Made by a program: the position numbers and the translations under genes. From assembly GCA_047971685.1 (NCBI GenBank), contig JBKDZW010000201.1, forward strand, positions 1 to 6,328: DNA of 6,328 nucleotides, given 5' to 3'. Positions 6,085-6,328 of this stretch are shown one piece after another (position 1 is the stretch's first letter; each line of letters begins with the position of its first letter). The notes beneath the pieces were generated by a model. The model was not told the origin of the DNA, searched no databases, and was given only the letters and a program-made list of their open reading frames with translations. Source of the stretch: JAJXWB01 sp047971685. GTDB taxonomy: Bacteria; Pseudomonadota; Alphaproteobacteria; Rhizobiales; Beijerinckiaceae.

Positions 6085-6328
6085 CCGGCGCAAGCTTGGT
6101 CGGCGCAAGCCTGACCGGCGCAGGCATAGCCGGTCCGGCGTTGCAATTCGCGCAAGCGCAAGACAGTGGCGGCGGCAGCGGCGGCCAGAAGCCGGGCGAA
6201 CCGCCCGCGCTCAGCGTCCAGTGCCAGGCGCCTGCCAGCGACATTGCCGCGCCGGCGCCGCTCAGCAATTTCGCAGCCGTTCTTGCGACCAGGAAAAAAG
6301 CGCGCATTCTGGCTATCGGCTCGTCCTC
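6042..6328 (+). CDS. Secreted SGNH/GDSL hydrolase-like protein, N-terminal part (3' end outside window)
   Basis: The frame is open from ATG 6042 to the window end, giving 95 residues. The protein begins with a signal peptide: MAREIAR, a long hydrophobic Ala/Gly/Leu/Val stretch to about residue 36, then AQA (37-39), which fits a signal peptidase I site before QDSGGG. A Gly/Pro-rich linker follows, then a Cys62-containing segment (LSVQCQAPASD) and KKARILAIGSS (85-95). This last motif resembles the first beta-strand and block I of SGNH hydrolases, with the catalytic Ser expected in the GSS motif at the cut. An in-frame TAG at 6024-6026 limits the start; GTG 6030 is the only other upstream choice. 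There is no clear ribosome binding site. The gene overlaps the OpgC-family gene by 43 nt in a different frame, so it is probably translationally coupled. By analogy with other acyltransferase/SGNH pairs it may act in the periplasm as acyl carrier, transferase or esterase on the same glycan. The family call rests on a short segment. Confidence 0.75.
   Translation, partial: MAREIARLILVASVAGASLVGASLTGAGIAGPALQFAQAQDSGGGSGGQKPGEPPALSVQCQAPASDIAAPAPLSNFAAVLATRKKARILAIGSS
6044..6063. repeat. Perfect 9-bp GC hairpin at the start codon of the SGNH-like gene
   Basis: GGCGCGCGA (6044-6052) and TCGCGCGCC (6055-6063) are exact reverse complements around GA; in RNA this gives a stem of at least 8 G-C pairs with an AGAU loop. 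It begins at the G of the ATG at 6042-6044 and lies wholly inside the last codons of the OpgC-family gene. Ribosomes finishing that gene (stop TAG 6082-6084) would melt it, so it fits a coupling device. It could instead be chance in GC-rich DNA. Confidence 0.6.
6084..6143 (+). repeat. Four degenerate 15-nt tandem repeats in the signal-peptide region
   Basis: Units at 6084-6098, 6099-6113, 6114-6128 and 6129-6143 encode AGASL, VGASL, TGAGI and AGPAL (residues 15-34). The first two units differ by only three bases (GCCGGCGCAAGCTTG and GTCGGCGCAAGCCTG); the fourth is the most diverged. The array makes up most of the hydrophobic core of the signal peptide. Gain or loss of a unit would keep the frame but change the core length by five residues. 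Confidence 0.6.

Noticed and set aside
5961..6307. Minus-strand frames over the tandem-repeat region, one with a CAGQACADQACAGYAC-like pattern
   Set aside because: The periodic peptide is just the reverse reading of the 15-nt tandem repeat in the signal-peptide region. No start context or domain supports a gene.

Overview
The window is GC-rich, tightly packed chromosomal DNA. It most resembles an alphaproteobacterium, probably of the Hyphomicrobiales (Rhizobiales). The evidence is the strongly G/C-biased third codon positions, long shadow ORFs opposite the real genes, a single-gene fused indolepyruvate:ferredoxin oxidoreductase of the type common in that class, and an OpgC-like acyltransferase followed by an SGNH-type secreted protein. 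This placement is inference from gene content and not from a phylogenetic marker. I see no RNA gene, mobile element, CRISPR array or phage gene.

Layout: (1) 1-408, plus strand, the C-terminal half of a short-chain dehydrogenase/reductase (SDR) whose start lies before the window. (2) 409-541, a convergent gap with a small imperfect hairpin and a perfect 10-bp hairpin, both terminator-like but without a clear T run. (3) 542-4084, minus strand, a 1180-residue fused 2-oxoacid (indolepyruvate-type) ferredoxin oxidoreductase. (4) 4085-4494, a 410-bp divergent control region unusually rich in CAAG/CTTG words. It includes four NCAAGRC copies about one helical turn apart and two further exact direct repeats. 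(5) 4495-4962, plus strand, an Lrp/AsnC-family regulator. (6) 4987-6084, plus strand, an OpgC-family polytopic membrane acyltransferase, 24 bp behind the regulator. (7) 6042 to the window end, plus strand, the first 95 residues of a secreted SGNH/GDSL-hydrolase-like protein overlapping gene 6 by 43 nt in another frame.

How the genes may work together: the Lrp/AsnC regulator is divergent from the oxidoreductase and is its most likely local regulator. Such regulators commonly sense amino acids, and this enzyme family oxidises 2-oxo acids made by transaminating aromatic or branched-chain amino acids to acyl-CoA, reducing ferredoxin. The two downstream genes look like an envelope modification pair: a membrane acyltransferase plus a periplasmic SGNH protein that could transfer or remove acyl groups on a glycan. 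Their overlap carries a strong GC hairpin beginning at the G of the second start codon, which suggests translational coupling.

The enzymes belong to known families. The least explained parts are the repeat-rich divergent promoter region and the hairpin-plus-overlap arrangement with a 15-nt tandem repeat in the signal-peptide region. I found no convincing wholly new system.
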